NCBI RefSeq assembly: GCF_000005505.3
Contig: NC_016133.3
Location: 11,036,001 to 11,100,000 of the forward strand
DNA: 64,000 nucleotides
DNA from: Brachypodium distachyon
Taxonomy: Eukaryota; Streptophyta; Magnoliopsida; Poales; Poaceae
Direction of reading: 5' to 3'
Notes under the pieces: generated by a model
What the model was told of the DNA's origin: nothing
The model's input: the letters and a program-made list of their open reading frames with translations, nothing else
The model's database searches: none
Position numbers and translations under genes: made by a program
Part shown: piece after piece, positions 1 to 11,121 of the stretch
Layout: each line of letters opens with the position of its first letter
How positions within the stretch are numbered: the stretch's first letter is position 1

Positions 1-995
1 GCGCGCACGGGCGGCTCGGGGCGGCGCAGGCGGCCGGAGGCGGGGAAGACGGGCGGCGGACGGCGGTGCAAAGACGGCACCCAATCTTGAAACCGAGCGC
101 GTCACCGGACGCGCTAGGGAGAGGGGAGAAAGGGAAGGTGGCCGGGGATGGGAGAAGCTCACCGGAGCGGCGACAAAACGCGAAGAACGACGACGTCCGT
201 GAAGAACTTCGGCGAGAAATTAAATCCTAACCGATGCGAAATTGGACGTGGGGTTTGGGGGAAGTGGTAGAGGAGTCCGGGGTCTTCGATATGACGCGCG
301 GGGTTTCGGATTTGGTGGTTCATGCGCGAAAAAATCAGAGGTGGAGTCGTGGGCAGTTCGCGGGCGTGCGTGGTCGGAATTCTCGGACGGAGGTTGAAGA
401 AGAAGATGACGTGCGGGTCCCACCGGTCAGTGAGAGGAACCGGGCGGTTTGGGCTAGGTCGGTCCGGTTCGATCAGGTTCGGTCCGGTTTGATCAGGTTC
501 GGTCCGGTGTGACCGGTTTTCTTCAGTTTTTCCTTTTCTTTTATCTATTTTCTGTTTTTCAACCTCAAATTTGATTCGAAGCTCCAAATCACTCCCAATA
601 AAATGCAACAAAAATTGTAAAATCATATTTTCATATGATCTAACTTTTGGAACAAAAATGTCCTCAAAATAAAATATTTAAAAATACATTTGCCTATAAA
701 ATGGCTTTTAGGGCCCTTAGGCTATCAAAACAAATTATTTTTCAAAATAGTTTCAAAAGCCAACTTATGGGATATCTTTATATATGCACTAAATCCCTTT
801 TTATCGCAATACCCTCATGGGTTAAAATGCAAATACTCAAGAGCAAGCTCAAAGCCCAAAAATCAAACAAAGACATCTTTGCAAAAGGGTTTTCTGGGCA
901 AATTTTAGGGTTTTGAATTTGATCAAATGCAAAGGTGACATGATGCTTATGATACGAAATGCATATGAAGAGTTTTGAAAAATTGGGATGTTACA
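1..995 (-). mobile_element. Chromovirus LTR fragment (subfamily A'), reverse, left end outside the window
   Basis: Read on the minus strand this starts TGTAACATCCCAAT at 995 and runs off the window at 1. The same TGTAACATCCC start opens the LTRs at 40284 and 49094 and, reversed, ends the LTRs at 2622, 20172 and 60247. The layout matches those copies: an AT-rich stretch next to the terminus (about 540-995) and a GC-rich core (1-530). It interrupts a second LTR whose sequence resumes at 996, so it is nested in it. The 5-bp duplication should begin ATTAA (996-1000), but its partner lies outside the window. GC-rich open frames inside are compositional and are not called as genes. Confidence 0.75.
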
Positions 996-2622
996 ATTAA
1001 ACACATGTAATTAGGGTTTTAAACAAAAAGCAAAAGCTAGGGTTTAAACCCTAAACTGAGGTTTTATTTGCATCTGCAAAGTAATTTAATTCAAAATATT
1101 TATTTCTCTGTTTTATTGGACAGAGGAAATTAAAAAAAAATTTTGGGCACTGGTTTCATTCAAAAAGGACTTCTAAATAATTAGTTATGATTTAAATGGT
1201 ATAAAACCCTAATCTGTAATTTGAATGTGATTCAAATACTCAAATTCGAAATTGGACAGTGCCAAAAGATTCTACAAATCCTAAGTATTCCAAAAAGGTG
1301 TGGCTCACTAAATTTGGCCAAACAGATTTAAAGTTATGATCATTTGAAGTTGCAGGGGCTTTTCTGCAAAAGTGCCTTTTATTAATTCACGGGGATTAAA
1401 ATTACATTTTCATTTTATAATTCCGGGCGCCACGTGTCAGCATCTAATTGGTGCGTACCGGTTCGGTTAAAAATTAAAACCGGATCTAATCTTAGCCCTC
1501 GGATCCGGATCGGACGGACAAGGGGAGTTCTAGGGTTTACCGGCGGCGGCGGCGGTCACCGGAGATGGAGGGGATGGCGGCGCGGGCACGGGGACGGCGG
1601 CGTGGGGTGCGCCGGCGAGGTGGACGTTGCGGGGGCAGCCGGGGACGGTGCGGCGCGGCACGGCGGAGACGGGGGCGCGGGCTGCAAGGCACCATGGACA
1701 AATCCATTCGCGTCAAAAGGTGCGCGAGGTCGGCGCCGTTCGAAAACTTGAAGACACGGGTGTAGTGGCTCACCGGCGAAGTCGGCGTGACGCCAAGAAG
1801 GCGGCGGCGCGAAGCTTTTCCGGCGAGAGATGGGGCGGCGTGGGCGCAGCAATTCAAGCGAGCAAGAGAGGGGAAGGAGAGAGGGGCGCGCTGGCTTTAT
1901 AGGGCCGCGGGCGGGAAGGCACGGGAGGCACGGGATGCGGAGATCACGGCGGTGACGGCACGCGGCGGCGAAGAAAGAAGGCGGCGCACGTCGCGGGCGC
2001 CTTCCAAACGGGGAAGAAGCCCCTAACAGGTGGGCCCCACCTGTCAGCGGGTGCGGGCGCGGCGCGGGCGAGCGGCGGGGCCGGCGGGGCGGCGGCGCGC
2101 GCGAGGGAGTTGGGCCGGTTCGGCCCAATTCGGCCGGGCCGGTCCGTTCCTCCCCTTTTTTTTCTTTTACCCTTTTCTTTTTCTGTTTTTCTTATTCCTT
2201 TGATATCTTTTGATTTTGAACTCCAAATTGGTCCAAATAAATTTCAGAAAATTTGTAAAATCATGTTCTACCATGATACAACTTTTGGGAGTAGTTTCCC
2301 CTCAAAATAAAATATATAAAAATATATTTGCCCTAGAAATGCCTCTAGGGCTATATATCTATTTAAATAAAATACTTTTTCAGCTCCAAATAATTATCCA
2401 AAAATTATGGGATAGCTTATATATGCATTAAACCCCTTTTATACATAGAACCTATTGGTTTGAAGATCCAAAGTTCAAATGGGTGTAAACCCTAAGGTTC
2501 AAGTTGAAATTAAAACTTTTAAAGCCTTTTTGAGATTCAAATTTGAATTCAAACATGCAATTGTGGCATGATGCTCATGGGTGCAATGCATATGTAAAAG
2601 TTTGAAATTTTGGGATGTTACA
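996..2622 (-). mobile_element. Chromovirus LTR fragment (family A), reverse, host of the LTR at 1-995
   Basis: Sequence from 996 aligns by eye with the solo LTR at about 58545-60247: the shared AGGGTTTTAAAC and GGGTTTAAACCC blocks, the 'GGCACTGGTTTCATTC' block, the GC-rich core, the polypyrimidine stretch near 2155-2200, and the terminus GGGATGTTACA ending at 2622. Only the 5' (U3) side of the LTR is present because the LTR at 1-995 interrupts it. Its right edge abuts Tat RNase H coding sequence, so it was inserted into Tat-1, with AGCAT (2623-2627) the likely duplicated bases. The other copy of that duplication is off the window. Confidence 0.75.
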
Positions 2623-4210
2623 AGCATCAAGAGTGCGGCCCTGGTGGACTTCGTCGCGGAGTGGACATCGACGGGTGTAGAAGAGGAGCCGGAGACCAGC
2701 CTGCCAGGCAAGCTGGATGAAGGCCACTGAATCCTGTACTTTGACGGCGCGTTTAGCCTTTAGGGAGCCGGCGCTGGGGTCGTCATCGAGTCATCGACGG
2801 GGGATCAGTTGAGGTTTGCTATCCGACTCGATTTCCTGAACTCCGCTAACAACACGGCAGAGTACGAGGGTTTGCTCGCCGGGTTGCGGGCAGCAATCAC
2901 CCTGGACATCAAGCGCCTGGTCGTTCGCGGGGACTCCCAGCTCGTGATCAACCAGGTCAACAAGGACTACGACTGCCCGCAGATGGCACCGTACGTGGAG
3001 GAAGTCCGCAAGCTAGAACGCAAGTTCAAGGGTTTGCGATTCAAGCACGTCAAGCGGAAGGACAACTTCGCAGCTGACGAGCTGTCCAAGATGGCAGCAG
3101 AACGCCGGAAGCCTCCGGCAGGGGCGTTCTGCCACAAGCAGGCGGCGCCTTCAGTCGCCCGCAAGCTGGTTGCCGGGGAAGCCCCTCCGACAACCGAAGG
3201 AAACCCCGCAACAGCGGAGGTCCATGCCGATGACGTAGCGGCATGCGTTGGCAGGGAGACCCCTCCCTGGGCGGTGGAAATCGCCCGTTACCTGAAGGGA
3301 GAGGCCCTCTCGGAAGACGACGTTGCCACAGAACGAGTGGCCCAGCAAGCCAAAATGTACACCATGGTAGACGGGAACATCTACCGCAGGCGTGCGAATG
3401 GAGTCAAGCTCCTCTGCGTGCCCCAAGACGAAGGGCGCGCACTGTTGTAGGAGATACATCGAGGCACATGCTCCCACCATGTGGCCTTCCGGGCGCTGGC
3501 CAGCAAGGCATTTCGGCACGGTTTCTACTTGCCCACGGCCCTGGCCGACGCGGAGCAGCTGGTGAAGACGTGTGAGGCGTGCCAGTATCATGCAAAGTGG
3601 AGCAACCAGCCAGCGCAGGCCCTGCAGGTCATCCCGTCCTCGTGGCCATTCGCGGTCTGGGGGCTGGATATCATCGGCAAGCTACCGAGAGCAGTTGGCG
3701 GCTACGAGTTTGGCGGCTACGAGTATTTGCTCGTGGCCATCAACAAGTTCTCTAAGTGGGTGGAAGTGGAGCTAGCTCGAAAGGTGACTGCCCAGGCGGC
3801 TATCAAGTTTTTCAAGGGCATTGTGTGCCGGTTTGGTGTGCCTAACGGCATCATTACCGACAACGGCACACAATTCACGAGCGCGGTGTTCCAGGCCTGC
3901 TGCGAGGGCATGGGCACCAAGATTCACTTCGCGTCTGTTGCTCACCCGAGGAGCAACGGGTAGGTGGAGAGGGCCAACGCAGAGGTGCTGCGGGGGCTCA
4001 AGACGAGAACCTTTGACAAGCTCAAAGGCCACGGGAAGTACTGGATCGAAGAACTCCAGCCCACGCTGTGGTCAATCAGGACCACACCTAGTCGGGCAAC
4101 GGGCGAAACTCCTTTCGCCCTTGTCTACGGGGCAGAAGCGGTGCTGCCCCTCGAGCTCAAGCACGGATCTCTCCGGGTATGCGCGTACGGCAACTCCAGC
4201 CAACACGAGC
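2623..4210 (+). pseudogene. pol: Tat-1 pol fragment: second RNase H and integrase, broken
   Basis: This encodes the C-terminal part of a Tat polyprotein: connector (2623-2730), plant-type second RNase H with LYFDGAFSL and NNTAEYEGLLAGLRAA (about 2730-3110), integrase zinc finger H-H-C-C (about 3450-3600), and the catalytic core with LDIIG, ITDNGTQFTS and ERANAEVL. The D, D and E positions are all still present. In-frame stops break it: TGA at 2728 where TGG is expected, and TAG at 2761, 3448 and 3961 where sister copies have CAG. A short tandem duplication near 3697-3726 gives GGYEF/GGYEY in the integrase core. Coding homology ends abruptly at 4210, about 90 codons before the usual FYP-stop end seen in Tat-2. 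Confidence 0.85.
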
Positions 4211-6674
4211 TAAGGTTTGATGGGATTCCAAGCCACTCCGGCGAGGGTGCCGAAGCTCGTGCTGGAGGTAGCGGCCGCCGCCGACGAAGCGCTTGCCGCC
4301 CCCGTTTGGCCGGACGGGGGGTCGTCCGCCTGCGGCGGAGCGTTCTACTGCTCCTCCGCTGCAGCGTCCCCCGCGACTGCGCCGAAGGGCTGCAGGGATG
4401 ATGGGGTTGCCGCGCCTCCGGTAGGGACCGCCTCCTGCTGGGTAGCAGAAGAATCCACGCCGGCGGCGTCTGCGGCCGCGGGCGCATCGCCGGACGCCGT
4501 TCCGGGGGCGGCGGTGGTCGCCGCGGCCGCTGCGGCCGGCGCAGCAGGGCTTGGCGCGGGGGCTGCCTCCGGCTCCCCCGCCACCCCCGCAACCTCGACG
4601 TCGGAGTCGAGGTCAATCACCGTAGCGCCCGCTTCCGGTGCGGGCGCCCTTGGGCCTGCAACAGCGGAAAGGGTGAGAATTGAGAAGCTAAATGAGTTGC
4701 CCAAAGGCAGACGCGGGGGCTCTGGAAGATTACCTTGCAGGGCCATTGGGCTTGCGGGGGGAGCCACCCCCTCCTCCTCCGTCCCGGCAGGTGCCACCGG
4801 GGGGTTGTTGCGGGCGGAGCGTCGCCTGCGGAAAAAGGAGGTACAGTTGCAGGATTAACTGGCAAATGAAAATGCAGGTAAGGAAGCGGGGAGGGTGTTG
4901 TACCTCTTGCCGGGGCCACCTCAAATGGGGCTAGGCCGCTGGCAGGTGCAGGGGCGGCGTCGTGGGCACCTGAGTCAGCCAGGTCGGCGCCGCGACCGGC
5001 GTCCATGCGCGCCTTCTTGCTCGGCGCGGCGGGCAGAGAATCGTCCCTCCCCCTCGTGCCGGCGCTTGCCGACAAATCGGCCTTCGGGGGGTTGCGCCGA
5101 AGGGCGAAGCCCTGGAAGGTGCCTCGCGCGGGTGGGGCCTTGGGTGCCCGTGGGGTTGCCGTGGTCCGGCGTCCCGCGGGAACCATCGAAGGAGCCGCCG
5201 CGGCGTCGGCGGCCACGGCGGGTGTGGCTGCCGCCGTGGCGCCGGCGACTGCTGCTGGGGTAGTCGCCCCCGGGGGGCTTGCGGTCGCTGCCGGGGTGGT
5301 CGCCGCCGTGGCTCCGGCGACCGTTGCCGGGGTGGTCGCCGCTGGGGTGCCGGCGGGCGCTGCCGAGGTGGTCGTTGTCGTGGAGTCGGGAGCCACCGCG
5401 GGGGCAGTTGCCGCCACAGCCGCCGCGGAGGGAGCCGCGGCCGCTGCACGCGCCCTTGATCTGCGCACGATCAGGGGCGCGCCGTCGTCGTCGTCCACCT
5501 CTTTGTCATCCACGGGGATGACCTCCTGGGCTGCGGGAACCCAGCCCGCCTCGTCGTCGGAGGACAAGTTGTGGGGCTGGCCGGCCTCCGGCTCGCTCCC
5601 GCTCTCCTCCTGCGCTTGCTTCCCGCGGGGTGCAGGCGGAGGGGAGCGCAGGGACAGAGCGGGGGAATCGTCCATCAGCCCCCACTCGTTGCAGGGTGGG
5701 AAGGAGCCGATGATGCTGCTCAAGTCCGGGACGCCGGCGTGGAGGGCGAAGACCCCCGGTGGCAACTTCGCGAAGGGAGCATCCTCGCCGGAGATCCCCC
5801 TCACCCACACCTGGAGCGACTCCTTGTCCATGCCCTCCTGGCGGAGGCGCGTCCCGTCTCCGGCCCCGTGTACGCCCATGCAGGGAGGGAACGCCGCTGA
5901 AGCGGCGCGATGCGCCGGGTGATGAAGACCTGCCCCACATCGAGATCGGAGAGCATGGTTAGCCAAAGGGCCTTGATCTTCTCCACGATGGGGAGGAGGT
6001 CGGCGTCGCGGTGGTATCGGTCCCGCCAGCCGGGGGCCTCCACCGGCAACTCGGTGGGCGGAAAGATGAACTCCTCGGGCTCGTCCACACGGACCCAGCA
6101 CCAGTCCGTGCGCCACTCTTTCTCGATCTTCTTTTCCGACCGGACGATGAACTCGGACTTCATCCGGTCGTGGGCATGGAACACCACCCCCAATGACATC
6201 GCTTTCTTGTTCTCGGTGCAGGGGTAGAAGTAGTGCCGAAACAATGCCACCGTTGGCATCACTCCGACGACTCCCTCACAGAGGAAGGAGAAGATGGCAA
6301 GGAGGTAGAGGGACATGGGGTGGAGCTGCGCCACCCGCAGCTGGTACGTCTCCATGAGTGCGTGGAGGAATAGGGAGAATGGAGGCACCAACCCGGTGAG
6401 TATGAAGCGCGCGAACACCCGGAAGTCGGTGGACTGGACGTCGGCGCCGGCGGGGAAGGTCAGGGTCCTCCCGTGCTTGTTGAAGTCCGAGGCAACGGCG
6501 TACTGGAGCTTGCCCAGCGCCTCGCCATTGTAGCCGGGCCGGAAGAAGGCAAGCGTGGCCCGCATCTCCTGCTTCTTTAGCTCTTTCTCTTCGGCGGGCT
6601 TGGCGGCCGCTGCGCTCTTGCTCTTGCTCTTTGAGGGCTTCTCCTCCTTCCCTTTCCTGGTTGCAGGCGTGCTA
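4211..6674 (-). pseudogene. Tat-1 antisense accessory gene (putative gypsy-type transposon domain, PF04195-like), broken
   Basis: Read on the minus strand from about 6674. A short Lys/Ser-rich N-terminus (ATRKGKEEK) leads into a conserved globular region (FFRPGYNGEALGKL, VPPFSLFLHALMETYQLRVAQLHP, FRHYFYP) matching the 'putative gypsy type transposon domain' of grass Tat elements. It ends with CNEWGLMDD, an acidic stretch and a long Ala/Pro/Thr-rich tail. A frameshift near 5855 moves the frame before the GISGE motif. Two likely 78-nt introns are visible on this strand: 4903-4826 (AGAG|GTAC to CGCAG|GCG) and 4733-4656 (AAG|GTAATC to TTGCAG|GCC). The reading frame does not join cleanly across the first, so the copy is decayed. 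The true start codon is lost at the junction near 6674. The function of this protein is unknown. Confidence 0.75.
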
Positions 6675-7528
6675 GCATTATGTACGAGGGACTCCATGGA
6701 AAGACTTCGGCACAATCTTTACCTGTTGCGCACGCTTGTCGTTAGGCAACACTTTGGATTGATTGTGTCATGTGGGGAAAGTGTACAACCTTTGGAGAGT
6801 TTGATCTAATCGATTAGCCGTGCTCCCGGTCATGAGCAATTTGAGCGACTGAAGATTGAATTTGATGGGGAATCTCCTTTGTTTTAAAAATGTTTTTAAA
6901 ATGTTTTCAAAAACTTAGGCATGTCGACTTTATCCAGTGATTGGTTCTGAAGTTAGTATTGTATTGCCTATGGAAAATTAAGCATGCTGACTCTATCCAG
7001 TAATTGGCTATGGAGTTAGTTTAGCTCGTATTTGGGACATGGTGGATTCCATGTGAGAAAACTATTTTGATTTGAAAAATATTTGAGCAATAAAGGAGCT
7101 TTGAAAAAAAAAGTTTAGGAAACAAAATTGGCTTTATGCAAAACAACCCTCAGCCTTTCCTTTGACATATTCTTGCATATATATCTGTTATAACTCCTTG
7201 GCAACTTGCGAGTACATTTCACGTACTCACCTGCTACATATCACATGCAGATAAGAAGTGAGGACGATAGGATCACGGGGCCTACACTCAACAAGCCTTG
7301 TGGCATTGATGGAGCCCAAGTTTTGAATTTGCTCTGATGCTTTTACTGTTATGTGAGCCAGCAACTATTCTGCGCCAGTTTGTAAGTAAACTCTGGACCT
7401 ACCGTTTGAGTAATAAATTTTGACATATGTTATCTTGATATTCATTTGTTACTGTGTGTGCTAGCTATTATCCAGGGATAGCATGGTAAACACAGAGACT
7501 CGAACCTTACCGGGTTCGTGTCGTTACA
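6675..7528 (+). mobile_element. Degenerate LTR fragment related to the chromovirus LTRs, forward
   Basis: From about 6770 the order of blocks follows the 3' half of the family A LTR: GTGTACAACC, then TAGCCGTG-like, GCTTTATGCAAAA, then ACTGTGTGTGCTAGC, CCAGGGA and ACACAGAGA. It ends CGTTACA at 7528. Similarity is weak, so this is a third, diverged subfamily. 6675-6770 has no recognisable content. At 7529 the sequence switches to the reverse orientation of a related LTR, giving a head-to-head junction. No coding capacity is seen. Confidence 0.5.
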
Positions 7529-9693
7529 TATATGCAGTTTTTGGCTAGGTGGGGTTCAAGCTTTTTGGCGTGGAAGCATAACATAATTTTAGCCTACTAC
7601 AATTGATGTTATGATAAAGTTAATCTATTGGACATCGGGTAGACACACCGATGCTCCTATCCCAAGTTCAACCCATTAAATTTTATTATGAAGTTTGAAT
7701 GAGCGAGACCTTCCTTACCGTTCCCAAATCTAGCTGCTCATAATTGTCCATAACCGGGGACACGACTAAGTACTTAGTTTGACACTCTCGAGAGGTTGTA
7801 CAATTTACCCACAAGAAATCGACGTGTTAATCCGTTGTTGTCCTCAGGGTAGAGTAGCAACAGCATCGATTACATGACTTTCAGAGGTAATTCCCCAAAT
7901 CACCTGAGGGACCCACGCTCCCACCGACACATGCTACATCATCACAATCCCTCGGATCTAGGTTCATAGAACTTACTCGATCAAGCCAGAGTCCATTTAG
8001 CATGTGGTTGTACTGGAAGCAATTAAATAGGAACTAGTCCAGTCTCTGGTTACCCGGGTGGCATTCCACATTTTGCTACGCAGGTGCTCCCATGGATATG
8101 GAGAGACGACTCATAGACAGTGACCCATAAAAATGGACCTGACGCTGCATACATCAAAAGATCTCAAAGCAGCCCACCCAGGATGATTCATTGACAGTTG
8201 TTTTTAGCCATACTTCGAAAATAATTTTACGACAACAATATCATGAATGAAGTGGTTCCCTCCCACGTATATTAACATAGCATGGCTAAGCGTACAACTA
8301 CTCACGGTGGCTACTGGTGAGGATAATCTACACTACTAGGACATCTTAGCTAGCATAGATACAACAATTTAATCCTAATGCGTTCTACAAACAACTCTAA
8401 TGCATAAAGATTTAAAATAAGGGCATTAATAGGAATTTATGATCAAGGTGAAACTTGCCTTGTCCAAAGATGTTGTTGTTCTCACACTCCTCACAGAGAA
8501 AGGGTTCACACTCCGAACAATCTAAACAATCTAAACAAGCAAGCATACAACGACAATAAACAACAACACCACATACAAAACATTCAACAAAACATGCCAT
8601 GATGCTATGCACATGATGCACACCTATCTTGGTTTTCTGTTTTATTTAACTTGTCAAGTGAATGAAACATGTGATGAAGGATTATGACGGCGTTTAGACT
8701 GTAAGCAAGGAAAAACAAAAACGACGGTACTTTAGTTTATTTGAAAGGCATGAAGCAAGTTAATTTGGTGGTGCATGAATTTTTAGGCAAACACATTTTC
8801 CTTGCTGGTTCCATTGGATAGAAGGTACACTTTGGAAATTTTGTAAGTGGACAGCTAGTCAAAAATAGCTTTAAATTAATACTGGTGAATTAGAACCCAA
8901 GGTTAAGCATTCTGTCATTTGGTCCTGTTCCGGTTGATCAAAACTGAAAATAAACTGTGCCAAAAGTTTCTTCATGCCATGAGGATTCCAGAAAGGTGCA
9001 GATCATCAAATTTGGCCAAACGGTTTAAGAGTTATGAGCGTTTGAAGTTACAGGGGTTTTTCTGCAATTTTACCATTTAATTCGTCCGAGGAAATTTTAT
9101 TACATGAAATGTGGCGTCCTGTGATTTATCGGTACTGGTTCGGGATAAAATTAAAACGCGGCCGTCGGATCTCATTTAAACGAGATGGACGGTCGAGATC
9201 GAAGGATACCCCTTCGTTTAAACGTTCTAATCTCAGCCGTTGATGCGCATCGGACGGACGAGGAGGCTACGGCCTCACCTCCGGCGGTGGCTAGGGTTCC
9301 GGCGGCGGCGGCTCGAGCGGATGGTGGCGTGGGCGTTCCGGTGGTCCTCGGGCTAGGGGAAGACGAGCTTCATCTTGACTCGAGGAAGAAGATGACGGCA
9401 TTGGTTCTCCCTAGGGTGGACGGCGGTGACGCCTAGCTCCTCCGAAAAGCGGCGGCGGCGCCGACGGCTTCGGTTGACGTCGTCGGCGAGCTTCGGTGGA
9501 CCAAAAACAAAAAGTCTCGCGTCAAAACGTGCGCAAGGACGAGGGGATGAAGAAAAGGCCGGGCTTCGGGACGATGTCTCACCGTGTCGGCGGCGGCGAC
9601 CAAAAACGGGCGGCAGCCATGGCTAACTCCGGCGAGAAATTGTGTGGCGTGGGTGTGAGGTTTAGAGATGGTGAGTGGGGGAAAGTGGACAGG
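7529..9693 (-). mobile_element. Chromovirus LTR piece (A'), reverse; probable 3' LTR part of Chr-5
   Basis: Blocks match the solo LTR at 56910-60247 in the same order: TTTTTGGCTAGGTGGGG, the GGACATCGGGTAGACACACC block, CCGGGGACACGACTAAGTAC, and the segment 7800-8460 that is missing from both Chr-1 LTRs. The AT-rich zone to 9120 and the GC-rich core to 9693 follow. The first ~400 bp expected at the left are missing. The natural continuation of this LTR, ending GGGATGTTACA, lies at 19617-20172, and the DNA between (9694-19616) is nested material plus a deletion. No gene is supported within it. Confidence 0.6.
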
Positions 9694-10005
9694 TGAAGCG
9701 ACCGCCCCCTTACTAGGGTTCGATCTCTGTGCTTATTCGTGCTAGTCCCTGGATCGACTCACTAGCACACACAGTTCAAGATGTAATACCACGATACAAT
9801 AGTCAAAATGTACTTTATTACATCGTATCATCCAGAACTTAATTGTACTTACAAACTTGCATGACCTCTTAGGCCAGCATAAACGAACATTGTTTCAAAA
9901 CCATGATAACATTGTATCATAAAACTGCAGCGGAAAGGTAGAGCAAATGGGCCTCATCTACTCCCAGAGGAGAGAGCATGTTGGAATGTAAGCACATGAC
10001 CCAAA
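9694..10005 (-). mobile_element. Chromovirus LTR terminal fragment (family A), reverse
   Basis: It begins TGAAGCGACCGCC, the reverse of the LTR 3' end (compare 56910 onward), and follows that copy closely through the CCAGAGGAGAGAGCATG block to 10005. Tat-2 then interrupts it. It is more like family A (56910) than the A' sequence on its left, so it is probably a separate LTR inserted at 9693 that later took the Tat-2 insertion. The remaining ~3 kb of this LTR is absent, presumably deleted together with the end of Tat-2. Confidence 0.7.
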
Positions 10006-11011
10006 TGTCGCACCAGTGGCACCCGGGGTACCACCGCTGCGCGACGCGTGGCCCCCTCCCCCGGGCTCCCAGGAAGGTCTCATCCCGGGGAGCGCCAACG
10101 AGCTTCCCGGCAAGCTACTAGCCCCGAAATGGGCTAGCGGGGCCTCCCGGAATATTCTCGATTAGGCACCTCCCGGGAAGCTGCTTCCCGGGAGGAGGTT
10201 CCCGGGCGCGCTGGGCCCGGGTGCTTCCCGGGCCGACTTGCGGGGACTGGAGGCTCCCGGACGCGTGCCCCCGCCTCGGGTCGTGGGGCCCGCTGGACAG
10301 CGCCACACGGGCGCGTGGCAGGCGCGGAACGTGCGGTCCCACCAAGGCAAGGAGTAAGGTGCGCGGCTCAGTAAACGAGCCGACCGACGGGTAGTTACCC
10401 GTCGGGTCGAAGGAACAGTGGTTGTCCAATCCTACCCTAGGGTCTTAGGCCCCTAGCAGCGGAGGTGGCACCCATGCATGCCACCAACTCACCAGGGAGA
10501 GTCGCATGCCTCCCCGCTGGACACTTGTAGCCCATGCACCGTGGCACATGTGGCATCCCCTTGTGTATAAAAGGAGGACCCATGCCAACGGTCAAAAAGG
10601 GGGGTTGACAGGTTAGTCAGTTGGTCAGTTAATTGGTTCGGACGAAGCTCGCTCGATAGATGCTTAGTGGCTCCAGCAGGGAGCCAGCAGAGAGCGGTAA
10701 GGAGTGCCTAGCCACTGAGAGAAAGCCCCGGAGCTTGCCCGGCAACCTGAAAACATTTGATCCGTAATCAATATCAGCTCAGACAGGCAGGACGTAGGGT
10801 TTTACACCTCCGGGTGGCCCGAACCTGGGTAAAAATCGTGCGTACGTCTGTTCTTGGACTAGCGCGTACCCCTAGCACTTTGCCTCGCCGGCCCAGTAGG
10901 GCCTCGTCGGCCGTGCCGGCGATCATCTGGTCTCCACCCCAGACGCCCCTACCGAACCTGAAAGGGGGACGTGGCTGCATGCCCCCGGTGTCGGGGCACC
11001 GAGCGACGACA
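10006..11011 (+). repeat. Tat-2 5' LTR (1006 bp)
   Basis: It starts TGTCGCACCAGTGGCACCC and ends GACGACA immediately before the primer-binding site. The first 548 bp align almost base for base with 19069-19616. It is rich in short CCCGGGA-type inverted repeats (10080-10260) and holds a TATA box at 10566. The same LTR family occurs at 22626, 24088 (reverse), 32571 (reverse) and 35973. Confidence 0.9.
10566..10572 (+). promoter_or_regulatory. TATA box of the Tat-2 5' LTR
   Basis: TATAAAA within TGTGTATAAAAGGAGGACC. The same TATAAAAGGAGGACC block recurs in the other Tat LTRs (23194, 36458, and reversed at 24376 and 32951), so it is a conserved core promoter. Transcription would start a few tens of bases downstream and run into gag. 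Confidence 0.75.
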
Positions 11012-11032
11012 TCTGGCGCGCCAGGTAGGGGG
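11012..11032 (+). other. Primer-binding site of Tat-2
   Basis: TC plus TGGCGCGCCAGGTAGGGGG directly follows the LTR end GACGACA. A TGGCGCGCCAGGTAGGG site next to the LTR is the expected tRNA primer position. The matching tRNA was not identified here. Tat-3 has the variant ACGGGCGCGCCAGGTAGGGG at the equivalent place. Confidence 0.8.
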
Positions 11033-11121
11033 CGCGGGAGTGGACGGTGCCGGAGATCGCCGGCAGCGGAAGTTCCCATCGGCATCGGCTTTACTCTTCT
11101 TCGTCGACGAGCCTTGTCACC

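Larger units (their letters stand above)
2623..6674 (+). mobile_element. Tat-1: internal fragment of a Tat-clade Ty3/gypsy element, no LTRs present
   Basis: The fragment starts in the spacer between the two RNase H domains and runs through the second (plant Tat-type) RNase H and most of integrase. It then jumps at 4210 straight into the accessory gene that Tat elements carry on the opposite strand after pol. The end of integrase and the 3' end of the antisense gene are missing at that junction, compared with Tat-2 (10006-19616) and the Tat-3 copy at 35049-35972. The right edge near 6674 abuts an unrelated LTR fragment. The dual RNase H plus antisense ORF identifies the clade (RIRE2, Grande and Cinful-like, from known family structure). 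Confidence 0.8.

Noticed and set aside
1434..2128. Long open frames on both strands in GC-rich LTR cores (for example 1556-2128, 40742-41443, 49539-50255, 59074-59790)
   Set aside because: They are Pro/Arg/Ala-rich frames in very GC-rich DNA where stops are rare, they overlap the candidate promoter, and have no recognisable domain. Kept only as a finding about the LTR core, not as genes.
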